The notes under the pieces are model-generated. The model saw nothing but the letters and a program-made list of their open reading frames with translations. It made no database searches and was not told the DNA's origin. A stretch of 64,000 bases of DNA. Origin: Marsupella aquatica (lineage: Eukaryota > Marchantiophyta). Shown in pieces: positions 1 through 11,900 of the stretch (position 1 is its first letter; every line of letters starts with the position of its first letter). Made by a program: the position numbers and the translations under genes. Location: assembly GCA_973895155.1 (NCBI GenBank), contig OZ316893.1:14570001-14634000 (forward strand). Reading direction: 5' to 3'.

Positions 1-638
1 TCAGGGATATGCCTTAATGGAGTGATCGACCTCTTCATGAGCTTTTGTTGTCCTTTGTTGGCCGAAAATCGAAGGTTCGTCACAGCACACCCTGGAATCA
101 TCTCCTATCCAATCCTGCCTGATTCTCTGAAATTTCTTTGAGAAGAAACTTGGATTCTACGTAAGGTCAGTTGTGCAGTGCATGATTAACCTGCATACCG
201 GTACATCCTTTCGACTTCATTTGTGCATTTTGTGACTTCACCGACTCACCAAATATCTCCCAGAAGTTAGGAATTGAAATTTCACCATGCACAGGTAGAA
301 GTCTTTGCAGTCAGATCAATTGCACTTTTACCCACGTGAAACAAGGTTATGCGGTGTTGTATGCTATCCCTGGTATGGCAGTAATGATTTTCTTTTAAAC
401 TGTAAGGGTGTAGTTCAAATACCAGGAAATCAGTACGTTATTCGCGTCAGCAATCTTCAAGATATCTTGCATGAACATCAGTATCGCAAGCTGTTTCTAA
501 AAAGTCCATCAGTTGCTCCTCGGAAAACCTCTTCTGCCTATTTAATATCAACCTTTAAATAGTTCTATGGCCATCAGGATCAGAAGATGCTCGTGCAGGT
601 GGTCAATGAAGAGATCAGCGCAATGCATTAGAGTTAAT
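1..638. other. No gene recognised; degenerate repeat copy at right end
   Basis: An 85-codon open frame at 305-562 (+) has no motif I recognise and no obvious splice context, so I do not call it a gene. The segment at about 566-622 is a diverged copy of part of the 241-bp unit that follows, sharing the stretch around 'agatgctcgtg', so the tandem array once extended further left. Confidence 0.5.
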
Positions 639-1120
639 GATTCTCCCCATTATTATCTCACCCTCAGGAGACTTTCTGTGACCCTCAGGACCAGAAGGTG
701 CTCGTGGAGATGGTCAGTGACCGGATCAACTTGCCCCTAGACTTACTCTAACCGTGCTGGAGGTAAAAATCACCGGGGGATGTTTCCGGTTAGTTTGACA
801 ATACATGGTCATCTTGGCTGTCAAGGTAACGTGAAGGTAGGACTTTAAAAGTCAATGCTGTGGTTGCTGACTCTTTACTGATTCTCCCCATTATTATCTC
901 ACCCTCAGGAGACTTTCTGTGACCCTCAGGACCAGAAGGTGCTCGTGGAGATGGTCAGTGACCGGATCAACTTGTCCCTAGACTTACTCTAACCGTGCTG
1001 GAGGTAAAAATCACCGGGGGATGTTTCCGGTTAGTTTGACAATACATGGTCATCTTGGCTGTCAAGGTAACGTGAAGGTAGGACTTTAAAAGTCAATGCT
1101 GTGGTTGCTGACTCTTCACT
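639..1120. repeat. 241-bp tandem duplication (two near-identical units)
   Basis: Units 639-879 and 880-1120 are almost identical; I see only a few substitutions, such as cttgcccc against cttgtccc. Both start with 'gattctccccattattat' and end with 'ggttgctgactctt'. The low divergence implies a recent duplication. No open frame spans both units. Confidence 0.9.
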
Positions 1121-1200
1121 TTTGTGAAAGACACACACGAGATGCACTGCAGGAGATCGTTTGTGAAAGACTCATACACTAGATGCACTGCTGGAGATCT
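1121..1200. repeat. 39-41 bp tandem duplication
   Basis: Two imperfect copies beginning 'tttgtgaaagac' lie at 1121-1159 and 1160-1200, directly after the 241-bp duplication. They share 'gatgcactgc' and 'ggagatc'. Confidence 0.8.
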
Positions 1201-2623
1201 TCGTGCTAGATGCCCGTAATGTGATGGAAAGTTAGTTTTAGTCTAGTCTGCAACTTACTCATCTTCCTCAGTATCTCTGTTTGGTAGAACTTGTCAAGCA
1301 TGCAATCCTCTTGCAAGGTGACTGTCGTGCTGTACCCATAGATGTTTCATAGTTATATTGACGGTGGCCTGGGTGGCTTTGTTCGCCTTGAGTTAATCCT
1401 ATGATCCGATACAGCTGGTATTGGGTTCAACAAATCGCCTTTCAAAAGGTTTGCTCCACAATCTTGTCTGTCTGTAATGCTTTTCACGATGCAGGTGGTT
1501 TCGCCCGGAGTGTAATCTAATGTGTTGTTTGAGCTCGACAGTAAGGTAACTCAGATGGGAGACTTCTAAACCCATGATTCCCGTTATGAACTAATCCATC
1601 TTGCTTCTCCGTATATAGAAACAGGCCGGGATTATCTATGGTATATTGCAACTCAAAGTAACGTTGGTTGCTGACATCTGGAAATTGAATTATTGTCACA
1701 ATATGCAGGGTGCACTTTCATGGAAGAAATAGCAGCTCAACAAAAACTAACACGAAAGGTACAGAAAATGCAGACGAATCAGGAATCGTTCGGGATGTAG
1801 AAAGGGGAGATATTTACGAAAGTGAGTAAGGTGCATCATTTTAAGAGTTGTTGCAGTAACATAGGAACTGGTTTTGGTTGTGTGAAAGCGAGCGGTTACT
1901 ACTGAAGAGGAGGCATTAGGGTCTGCCATTAAGTATTGACCTCCAGCAGATGGGTGAATCAATGGGATTCGAGCAGTATCCCAGGTGAAAACTTGAGAAA
2001 AGTTATTATTCAAGTTCATTATGTAGCAGTTGAATGTGAGAGATCTGGCCAGAAAACAAGAAACTGATTTTCTGTAAGAGTTCTTACTTCTATCTATGGT
2101 AGCAGCATATTTTCGTCCTTGGTAGCCAGCTATTGCTCTGATCAATGGTCACAAGGATCTATGGTAACCAAGGATCACAAGGGTCTATGGTAACCAGAGT
2201 TCATGGCAGCCAAGGATCGTAATGGTTGACAATTCCACTCAAGGAGATCAGAGAGTGGGAATAGTGACGGGGGAGACAGTTGGTTTTAGAGAATCACGAG
2301 TGAGTAGAAGCTACGGCAATATATAGTTGCTAAGAATCATGGCGATTTATGATGGAATTCTGGGACAAAGAGGGTAGAGATGGATCGGGTTTGACTTGAT
2401 GGGGCGACAGTGGGAAGAGGATCGATGGTCAACATAATCTGGCATGTAGTTCGCAGGTTTTCTGACAATTCTTGGATGGTAAACTAGGACAAGAGTGGGC
2501 GGAGAAACATCAGATGCCTAAACAAATAGTCGACTACTGCTACAGTGGAACATGAAGGTATAGGAATTTCCAGACCTAAGAGCTGTTCCCCTTCTTTCAA
2601 TTTGAATGAAGTTGGCTACAACG
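1201..2623. other. No gene recognised
   Basis: Open frames here, such as 132 codons at 1747-2145 (-), have no recognisable motif and no convincing splice partners. Short repeats built around 'atggtaacca' and 'aaggatc' lie near 2140-2215. I see nothing else. Confidence 0.45.
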
Positions 2624-2987
2624 GAAATCGATTTCCAGCTTAGGATAGTTTCTCATTGCTAGGTCAAGTCTCCCAATCACTGTTTCGATTCAGAGTTCTA
2701 ATATCTTAGATTGACAACCTTCAAAGATGCTTACAAGAGGACATCATTGAGATCATTAGGTGCCGTCAATCAGGCAGTGTCTCTATGCATTCAATGAGCG
2801 AAACTGAAATCGATTTCCATGTTAGGATAGTTTCTCATTGCTAGGTCAAGTCTCCCAATCACTGCTTCGATTCAGAGTTCTAATATCATAAATTGACAAC
2901 ATTTAAAGATGCTTACGAGAGGACAATCATTGAGATTATTAGGTGCCGTCAATCAGGCAGTCTCTCGATGCATTCAATGAGCGAAAC
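2624..2987. repeat. 182-bp tandem duplication
   Basis: Units 2624-2805 and 2806-2987 both start 'gaaatcgatttcca' and end 'tgagcgaaac'. They differ at roughly a dozen positions, including small indels, so the duplication is older than the 241-bp one upstream. Short overlapping open frames start inside the second unit but match nothing I know. Confidence 0.88.
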
Positions 2988-5900
2988 AATTAATAGGCAA
3001 TGCTGCTGGGATTCAGCTGGACAGTTCCCCAGAGATGATAATGATGACATTCAACATGATTCCGTCTCGTGGCATTCTGGCCATTGTACTAACTATCGTC
3101 TTGTTCGTCCTCGTGGCAGACGTTTTGTCAACTTTGCGAGACATTTTTGAAGATGATCAGGATATGATAGTTCTGTTCGCGATATTTAAGTACATGTGTG
3201 CTGTCCCATTTCCGAACCTAGTCTCCTCAGATTTCTGTCATAATGACTAGGAATTGTGGAGCTACTGCGGAAAATGTTTAGTTAGTAGTTAGGCAGTTAG
3301 GTAGCTGTTCGTTCCCTTTCTGAGCCTACACTTCAGTATATTGTTGAATCCTAATATATTCTTATAAATGCTTATGAAATTTCCACTACATATACTCACC
3401 TTGGGAAGCATTGCCCGTATTCTCTTCATTCATAGGTGGGTAATCTCATGAATTAGAAATTGACCCTCTCCCAACACAAACAGCCTGTAGATATGGTGCG
3501 AAGGGTACAGCTTTATTGAAACCGAAAATGAAATCCTTTATGCCTCGCACTCTCTAGTATTGGCCAACATTGTCAACATTCTCCTCTACCGAACAGGTTT
3601 TTAAGACTGCGAATTTCTACAACACTCACGGTAGGAAGGGACAACTACCACGCATATCCCGAGACATTGGATTAAGCGACAATCACCAGCCATAACCCGA
3701 GCCTTGAATTAATGTTCCAGACAATCCCGGATGTTCATAGTTTGTTAGTCGTGAAATTGTTTTTAAGCATCTCATTTGTCAATAATACAATTCAGCCATC
3801 TTTGGGCTTCTTCTGGAACCACTGTTGCTTCCTGCTGTTATCACCGTCTCGTTTCTTTATGCTGTCTTGTTCTTTCATCCTTTTTCGTATCGTTCATGAA
3901 GATTGTTTCTTCATGCTCTTTCGTCTTCTTCATGAAGTTTGACGATAGATATGTGAACCATTTTTTCACAAAATTCTGAGTATGTTACTTTTTATTTTTC
4001 TTGCAAAATCAAAAGCACTATGCGAGTGCCTTCTAGCAGTCTAATACCACTTGGGCCTAGTTGCCATGAGGAGCACTTAGCCAAGTGTCTTTTTGTACAT
4101 CATTTTCAAGCGAGTCCTATGCAAAGGGAGCTGCAAACAAAGGCACATCACCTCTCTCAATCAACTACTTCGAAAAATTCGGCTGCTTTAATCTTACAAT
4201 TTGGTTTTCAGCCTGAAATGAAGAAAAATTAGAAGAATATCGTGTACAAAGGACGGGGACAGTTCAGAAACATTCATAGAAAGGAAAGCGTGATTGGCAA
4301 ATTGGATTTCGAGACAAAAACGTTGGGTATAGGCAAAAGTTCCGCAAGTGCCTCCTGGAATTACACGTAAAGATGCTGAATTTATAAAAGTAACGGTTCA
4401 AGTGAACAACGGGCACCAATCTTTGAGGCTTTGTAGGTTTACAGTTTCACCATCTCTCGGGCGCGGAACGTAGCGATTCTTGGCTCGATCCAAAGCTGAC
4501 TTAATCCTCTTTCTTTTTTGCCTTGAAAAGCCTAGAGCAGACCCATCCTCTTTCTTTTGAGCTATGGTGTGTCCTCAGAAGTTCACTAATTGGGAAAAAA
4601 TATCACTCACAAGGTATCGACAGAAAATTGATGGATGTTTCGCCTGATGGACATTTAACTGACGGAACCTCATTGAATTCCGTGACTCACGGCTCTGACG
4701 GGAAACCCATGACCCTTGGAGATGGTAAACTCATCGACGGTCCTAACTTTGACACGTCCTCCTACTCCATATTGTAGTGCATAGTTTTTGGAAAGTGAGA
4801 TAGGTGTATGCTTGATGGCCCCCAAAAATGAAAAATGGTTCTTGATGTGACCTGAGTGACCCAGAAATTGATAGACCTTAAATCAACATACCAAAATTTT
4901 AATTTAGGGCAAGAATGTACAGTTTGTGTAACCAGTCATGAGACTACTCACGGACACAGAGGCCACTTATCATAAGTGCAAATTTTAGCCAGTACATCAG
5001 ATCCGTCTTCCCCAGAGTGTGCACTAGGAGACACTTAACTTTGCTTGCGTTGCATCTGATATACAATGCAGGTACAGTGTCCTCACATCTGTACTCCCCC
5101 CTCCCCTTCGTACTCATATGAAATGAGTACACAGCAAAAATGTATGGTTTTATGAAATAACAAATGGGTTGGGGGACCAAAACTAAAGTCTTGATCATGT
5201 GTAATATGTTGACAATATTTTTCTTTCACTTTGTACATTGTAATTTCTTTTGTGTATTTATTACACAATGATATTTTTTACATAACACATTGTTTGTGGA
5301 ACAAATTTTCTTTTTGGAAAGAGCATTCTTTATAGAACGACATCTTTAATGTAATTGTCGTAACCCAAAGGTTAGGTCAACATCCAACCCTAGTTAGGGG
5401 ATTAAGGTAATTACTATAACTACCACTACATCTATACCTAGGGAGGTATTAGTAAACCTCCATGAATGGATGAACTTTGATCATGAATGGATGAACTTTC
5501 ATTGTTGGAGTACTTGACATTTTTTCTCCTAATAATTATCTCCACCCTCTCAACAATAATGACATTTTTTACAAAACAACATTTTCTATACAAAGTACCT
5601 TTTTGTGCAATGACATCTCCTATACAAGTGACGGGTCTTTAACTTTAAAGTAATGACATCTTTTTCTCAAATGACTTTTTTTTTTAAACAACACTTTCTA
5701 TAAAATGTACAGTTTTTGTGCAGTGACATCTTCTATGCAAGTCACAGGTTGTATTGAGCTAGTAGCCTCATAATTTTTGGGGACACAACCTTTTCTTTCC
5801 AAGAGTGTGTACGTGAGCCTTCTGTTTTTTAGATACTGGAATATACAGAGGATAAACGTGTATCGTTGCGTAGAACATCCTCAGCATCCATTCAGTCGAG

Positions 5901-6698
5901 TCCTTCTCAAATCTCCACATCTGGGCCGTCCAAGACCACTTGTTGGATATTCCCCGTCATATCCCTCTGCAGTCTGCATCGTACGACACCCGCGGTCCCG
6001 TGCCCGTCATTCATACCCGTCCGGTGCTCGGAAGGGGGAGAATCTTCCCACTCCCGTCACTTCGATCGAACGGTCATGTGATACGCTCACGACATGGCGC
6101 TGTCTATGACCGTTCAATTGCAGTACCTTTTTCGTTCCCCTCCCGTCACCGCATCACGCATCAAAGTATCAAACCTTAATTAATCAATTCTACCTCGTAA
6201 TTGGTACCTTAATTAAGATTAGACAGTGAAACAGGAAACCTCGAAAGGCGAAAAGTAATTGATTGTTCGGTACGTTGTTTAGTAATCACCGTTTCAAAGG
6301 AAGATAGACGAAATGCTCGTTCACGACTTTCTGAACTGCGAGCACGGAGGCTTTACGAATTCCATGCCGATCCTACGGATATGGTGGTTACGGGAACGAT
6401 CTCGACCTCCGAAAAGCCTGGACATGAAATGTCGCGAGGACGACGAAAAGCAATCACTGTAGCGCGTTGAGCGAGTCCGTGGCGTGCGCTGAAACGACAC
6501 AGTATGGTGAACTACAGGACGAGAGACGGCCAACGCCGTCCGTCCGGAGTGTTCAATTCTCTCGAACAATTTCTTGCCACAGTGCTCGTTCGGGCTTCTA
6601 GGCAACGTTGGGTCCGAGACTTTGACGTCAAAACGAAGTTCATTCTCGGAGAACTTCGCTTCTCGAACCGGAGGAGAGGAGATAGTTGAGGAAATCCA
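2988..6698. other. Long stretch without a supportable gene
   Basis: A 71-codon frame at 3035-3250 (+) contains one hydrophobic segment (LAIVLTIVLFVLVADVL) but no family signature. From about 5200 to 5760 the sequence is AT-rich with repeated 'acatctttt' and 'caacattttctata' phrases typical of degraded repeats. The segment 6180-6698 is the likely promoter and leader of the RNase gene that starts at 6699. Confidence 0.4.
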
Positions 6699-7502
6699 AT
6701 GGGACAAGACAAGATGAGGAGAGCAGGAGGAGGAGCGGTGAGACTGGCTGTTTTGGCTCTGTTGTTTGGCGTAATTTATGGTTTCCAAATCGCCGTGGAG
6801 GTCGAGGAGCAGCAGCAGAAGGAGGAGTTCGAGTCACACCTCGAGCTTGCAACACACGCGGGTGAGGAGAAGGTCGGAGATGAACAGGCCACGGCGTTCG
6901 ACTACTTCATACTCGCTATGCAGTGGCCCGGGACGTACTGCAAGCAATCTGGGACGTGCTGTGAGAAGGTCGAAACGCCAGCGACCTTCACCGTGCACGG
7001 GTTGTGGCCGGAGAACAACGATGGATCCTATCCGGAATGCTGCAGCGGGCCGGGATTCGATCAGGCCAAAGTCGATGAGTTGGAGGACCTTCTCCAGCAG
7101 TATTGGCCGACGATGAGCTGCTCGTCTCCAACGCAGTGCAGTGGAAAGAAGACCGGCTCATTCTGGCAGCACGAGTGGGAAACGCACGGCACATGTTCGT
7201 ACCCCATCATTCCCGATGAGGCGACCTACTTCACGGTCGGGCTCAACCTCCGCTTGAAGTATGACATATTGAAAATTCTAACTGATGCTGGCTTTCCGCC
7301 GAGCAGTTCCAAGACGTACCAAACCAGTAAACTCGCTGCTGCCATCAAGTCTGCCGTCGGTGGCAGCCCGGTTTTCTCGTGCAAAAGCAAGCAGATCAAC
7401 GAAATTTGGATTTGTTTTACGAAGGACTTGAAGATTCGGAACTGTGGGGCAAGCTCGAACAGCTGCCCAAATCAAATCAGCATTCCCCTTTTCACAAATT
7501 AG
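6699..7502 (+). CDS. Secreted S-like ribonuclease T2, intronless
   Basis: A 267-residue RNase T2, an endonuclease that cleaves single-stranded RNA through a 2',3'-cyclic intermediate. The hydrophobic stretch at residues 14-29 looks like a signal peptide, so a secreted or vacuolar location is expected. Conserved active-site segment I is at 97-104 (FTVHGLWP, His100). Segment II is at 155-166 (FWQHEWETHGTC, with His158, Glu159 and His163). Many cysteines (81, 87, 88, 114, 115, 141, 147, 166 and C-terminal pairs) fit the family's disulfides. The C-terminal IWICF...CP..I..P block is also typical, so the enzyme looks complete. About 37 acidic residues (30-66, rich in E and Q) lie between the signal peptide and the catalytic domain, longer than in usual S-like RNases. 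The first ATG is chosen; Met6 is an in-frame alternative. Nothing shows whether it is stress- or phosphate-regulated. Confidence 0.93.
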   Translation: MGQDKMRRAGGGAVRLAVLALLFGVIYGFQIAVEVEEQQQKEEFESHLELATHAGEEKVGDEQATAFDYFILAMQWPGTYCKQSGTCCEKVETPATFTVHGLWPENNDGSYPECCSGPGFDQAKVDELEDLLQQYWPTMSCSSPTQCSGKKTGSFWQHEWETHGTCSYPIIPDEATYFTVGLNLRLKYDILKILTDAGFPPSSSKTYQTSKLAAAIKSAVGGSPVFSCKSKQINEIWICFTKDLKIRNCGASSNSCPNQISIPLFTN

Positions 7503-7797
7503 ATCAGACAGTTTCTGATAGTCAGGGGCGTGATTCACTCAATCACACTTGCCCAGCTACAGCTGCAAGTCATGTCTGGCATCATTACGGTAAATTCAGT
7601 CTCCCATTTCATAGCAATGCTGCAGTTAGAAATATTGTAGGTCCAGTAATTTCAGCACATTTGTGGGTGCACATGTTTCAGGAGCAGGTGATGGGCTAGA
7701 AAGTTTACTTGATTCGAGAAGTCTTTTCAGGTGCTTTCAAGATGACTTAGTAGAAAAACAAGTCGAAGGGCACGTCAAGAAGTCTCTACAAACATGA

Positions 7798-7803
7798 AAT
7801 AAA
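7798..7803 (+). terminator. Candidate poly(A) signal of the RNase T2 gene
   Basis: AATAAA lies about 295 bp downstream of the RNase stop codon in a 3'-UTR-like stretch. Only the hexamer supports it. Confidence 0.45.
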
Positions 7804-8395
7804 CAGTGAACGAGATTCAATAACACCGGATTCTGTTCAAGATTGAGCTTCCCCCATTTTCAAAATGTCCTCAGATGTACCTCCTACTGTTGTCGTTCGT
7901 GGTCGCAATTACATCTTTCTCAACCCACAAACCTGAAATTCAGTTTCTGATGATCATTTTCGTTCACGTTCGTCTGAAAGCACGTACTCAAACATTCTAG
8001 TCAGATAAGGAAGGTTAGATGCGTTTGCCCACTTTCATTGGCAACGAGAGGTTTTCTTCTTTTCTCTCATTGGCAATGAGAGGCATTCTGATCACGTAGA
8101 AATTATATTCAATTCAAGGTCAGGGAGGACGATAATCTGCTATCGGGTTGCAATCATTGTAATTGGTCCGTCGGCTAAGAGGGTGACCTAGTTTGTTGCA
8201 TGATCTTGGGAAACTTTGCATGAGGATGATGACTGCCTCCAAATTAAGGACAGTGCTCACCATCATGTTCGATGGTTGGTGCAAAATCCTGGGGAGGTTC
8301 CTCGATAGTAATGGGGGACCTCTCATTTGTAAGCAGTGGTGACCAAGTGATACACCTGTGTCTAGCACCTCCGGTGGTCCTATCCCGTTTCGAAT
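7804..8395. other. Intergenic, no gene recognised
   Basis: The stretch between the RNase 3' end and the 126-bp tandem repeat holds only short open frames without motifs. Confidence 0.4.
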
Positions 8396-8647
8396 CTTAA
8401 TCGAACGACATTACATCGGTACACTTTTGAAGATCAGGAAAACCCAATCTAGGGTCTTGTCCATGTCAATCCGGCCACGTTTGATTTGCGTCCTTCTAGG
8501 ATGGTGATACCAAATATAGGGCTTAATCGAACGACATTACATCGGTACACTTTTGAAGACCAGGAAAACCCAATCTAGGGTCTTGTCCATGTCAATCCGG
8601 CCACGTTTGATTTGCGTCCTTCTAGGATGGTGATACCAAATATAGGG
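8396..8647. repeat. 126-bp tandem duplication
   Basis: Units 8396-8521 and 8522-8647 begin 'cttaatcgaacgac' and are nearly identical; I see one substitution (agatcagg against agaccagg). The array lies between the convergent 3' ends of the RNase T2 and Snu114 genes. Confidence 0.9.
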
Positions 8648-8984
8648 CTGTATCCGATTAAAACTCAAGAGACAACACATGCACATTGGAAGACAGTCAG
8701 ACCCACTCAAATGGAAAAACGGTATTCCGCGATTCAACACGTACAAGCTCCGACGAAGCAACATTGCATTGACATAGTATGTACAGCTTTCTGACGATCC
8801 TCATACCCAGTCTAGGGTCACATGATTTCATCAAATATCACTTAATGTACATACTCCCAAAGAGATCATATTTGGGGACATAAAGCCGAAGGAGAAAGAA
8901 CTCAGCGACGTACATGACAAAAAAACCTGCCATACTCAGTCAAACTGCTTCGCTGCCTAACCTGAAGTTTTCTGGTACAAAATT

Positions 8985-11900
8985 TTAAAGAATCTGCTGC
9001 AGGTCTGCATCTTGGCGAGCGAGCTCAAGCAACATAGGATCATCGAAAAACTTGTTGATACTCACATCTTCACTCATACCCTGCAATGATATCAAGACAT
9101 GCGATATTAAGTCCATACTTACCTCATCATGTGTGTGGGTTCCAATACAAGTCTTGCAGTAGGATAGCCATGCAATTCTTGTGTCAAATTTTCATTAAAG
9201 GACCAGAATTCGCAAGGACAGCAAGCCCTGAATTTTTGTAGAATTTTCAATCCTTTACTACTGTTGGAAGTGAAGCGTAAGCCATACCTTTCGCCGCCTT
9301 GTTTTCACCATGAATTCACGGGCCAGATGTTGCACTGGAGCTGGTTCCAAGGGACGAAGTACCACCGACTTATCAAGAGGATCACCTGGTACATTTGACC
9401 AGTGATCGAAAACACACAAGCAGAAAGCCTGCCCTTGCGTGTGATACCGAAGATCAGTCTCAAACCCAAAAGACTCGATGACGGGCAAAAAGGCCTGCAC
9501 AAGTGGAACATCTCTTTAAGGGCTGTCTGTTCAATTAAAGAAATTTAAAAATACCTCGCTATTAACTACTCACGAAAGGTCACTGATGTCCAATGTTTAG
9601 CCCACAATCTCTTGACAAGGAGCGGCAAAACCTATTTGAGACGATATACAGACGTATATCTATGAACTCCTCAGCTTGGAACGGGCAGCTCAATTGTTAC
9701 TCCGAGAGTCTACATACCTTCACGATATAAGCAGGAGTGCCTGGCTTCGGAACATCGGCTGTGACATGTCCACGCCTTCTTGACAGTACAGCATATATTG
9801 CTGACATGCAGTCCGCTGGGGTTTGTATCTGCTCATCCAAAACACACTATGTCAACAGCCTTCTTCTCTGATAAAAGAGGTAAGATCGCTAAGCCAGTTC
9901 GTATCCCTAAACGGCTATTTCAAAGTTATCTGATTCCATGCGCCCCCCCCCCCCCAGAAGGAATTACCTCTACATAGTAGACTGGTTCCATGAGGCGAGG
10001 CGTAGCCATAAGAAAGGCTGAATAGGCAACACGCCTAGATGTAGGAATGATCTGACCACCACCACGATGTAGAGGTTCCTGAGCAATAGTGGCGTCCAAA
10101 ATCTTGAACTTCACATTTCGAATGGGCTCATCACAAAGTGGTCCCTCGCGTGCACCCCACTGAAACCTGTCAATCAATCAGGTCATATTTCAGTCAAGAC
10201 CGTGGGAACTAGACGGGTGGCGATACTTAAAACACCAACGAAGTTTTGGATGGACTTCAAGACATACATTCTCGACGCCTAATGGTCATGTACGGTAAGC
10301 TATCAATCAACGTCAGAATATTGAATCAGGCAACGATAAGATCTACCCAAGATATACTATGGACCAGACTAGGTCCAATCATCTTATTTCCGCTCATCAG
10401 ACTATTTTTTTGCAACTCCAAGGAAATTTCGAACCCAGAGTTTTTGTCATGAGAGGTGTAACAGATAAAATACCTTGCCCCATCCTAAGCGACCACTGTC
10501 CCATAATAAGACTACAAGAACTCTTGGATGACATTATATGCAGACACGACCATGCAAAACAGCTGGAAACACTCACCCTTGTACAATTGAATCCTTCACA
10601 GCTGAAAGTAAGCCTTTGTCTACCTCACTAGGAAGGGTATCGTCCAGAAGAATGTTCGGACCCTGGAATCACCACTCCAAACTCTCAAAAGCTAGGACTA
10701 CATTACAAAACGCAATCCAATACACTGAACTTATCAAAAACGACATTTTGCAGCAGAGTGACCATACATGTCTTCCTCTTAACTTACAATCGTGCTCCAA
10801 TCAACAACTCCATAAAATGAAAGCATGAATCTCTACGATCAAGTACCAGAAACAATATCAGCGAACCCTGTCAAACTCTCCCCCCTTCAGTCGGATAACT
10901 CTCAAGATAAAATACCTGCTTATCTGGACCAAAGGCCCAAATGGAACGTGCGGCAAGAAGATCCCAATCATACTTATTCTGGAAGAAGTCACCCAGTCTT
11001 TTCCGTGGCCAGTCAATGCTCACAATCCCACTCTCAATATCTTCTGCCAAACCCTTCTCTAAAGGCTCAGCTATCTGCAACGGTAAGTCTGAGTCAGCAG
11101 CGAGATAGAGCATAAATCCTTCCATATTTGGCAGTCCATACATGGAAAGTTATGACGATTTGATTACACAGAATTTCAGCCACTTGGACTTACAGTAGTC
11201 TTTCTTGTATAGAGGTCCAGAAGACTCACCATTGTTAGCTTATTCTTCTTGTTTGGAGTCTCAGCAAAACACTTCAGAGAGGATGTCTCCACCACCGTCT
11301 CACAAAATGATACTACAGGATCTGCTACCTGGTCAAGACCATTCAACGCGTACAAGCACACTTAGCATCTTACACATTTTCAGCTGATCCAAACTCGTGG
11401 GAAAGCAAGTCCTCCATCTAAAAAGGAAGACGACACGCTTTTATAAACAGCTCACCTTGACTTCAACTTCCGAATACAGCTCGCGGAGATCTTTCATTAT
11501 TGAGTCCAGAAAGATTTCACCTGTTCCAAGTATGGTATGCTCCCCAGACTCCTCCACTTTGGTGATAGCTAGAGGGTAGCTCTTACTAATTTTACGTAGC
11601 CCTTCAACCATCTTCGGCAATTCACTGGGATTGAGCGGTTCAGTGGCCGTTTTAACAACAGAGAGAGTATTGAACTGAAGAGGTTTGAATATGTACACGT
11701 CCTCATCTAAAAATTCAGGACACAGGGTGGCCGTCTTTGTGATGGAAGCATCCACTCCTTCAATTAGAACCCATGATCCAGCTGGAGCCTGACTTACAGG
11801 AATCCTGTAACGGGCCTGATAAACCCAGAGTTTTGTCACTTCTTTGACAGCCATATCTTCCTCATCGTCGGGGGAATAGCCTTCTCCAAGTACCCGCACC

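Noticed and set aside
3035-3250. 71-codon frame with one hydrophobic segment
   Set aside because: No family signature, no clear splice partners, and it starts just after a tandem duplication; too little to call a gene.
6321-6788. 155-codon open frame on the minus strand
   Set aside because: Opposite to the RNase T2 start and leader, without motif; an antisense shadow.
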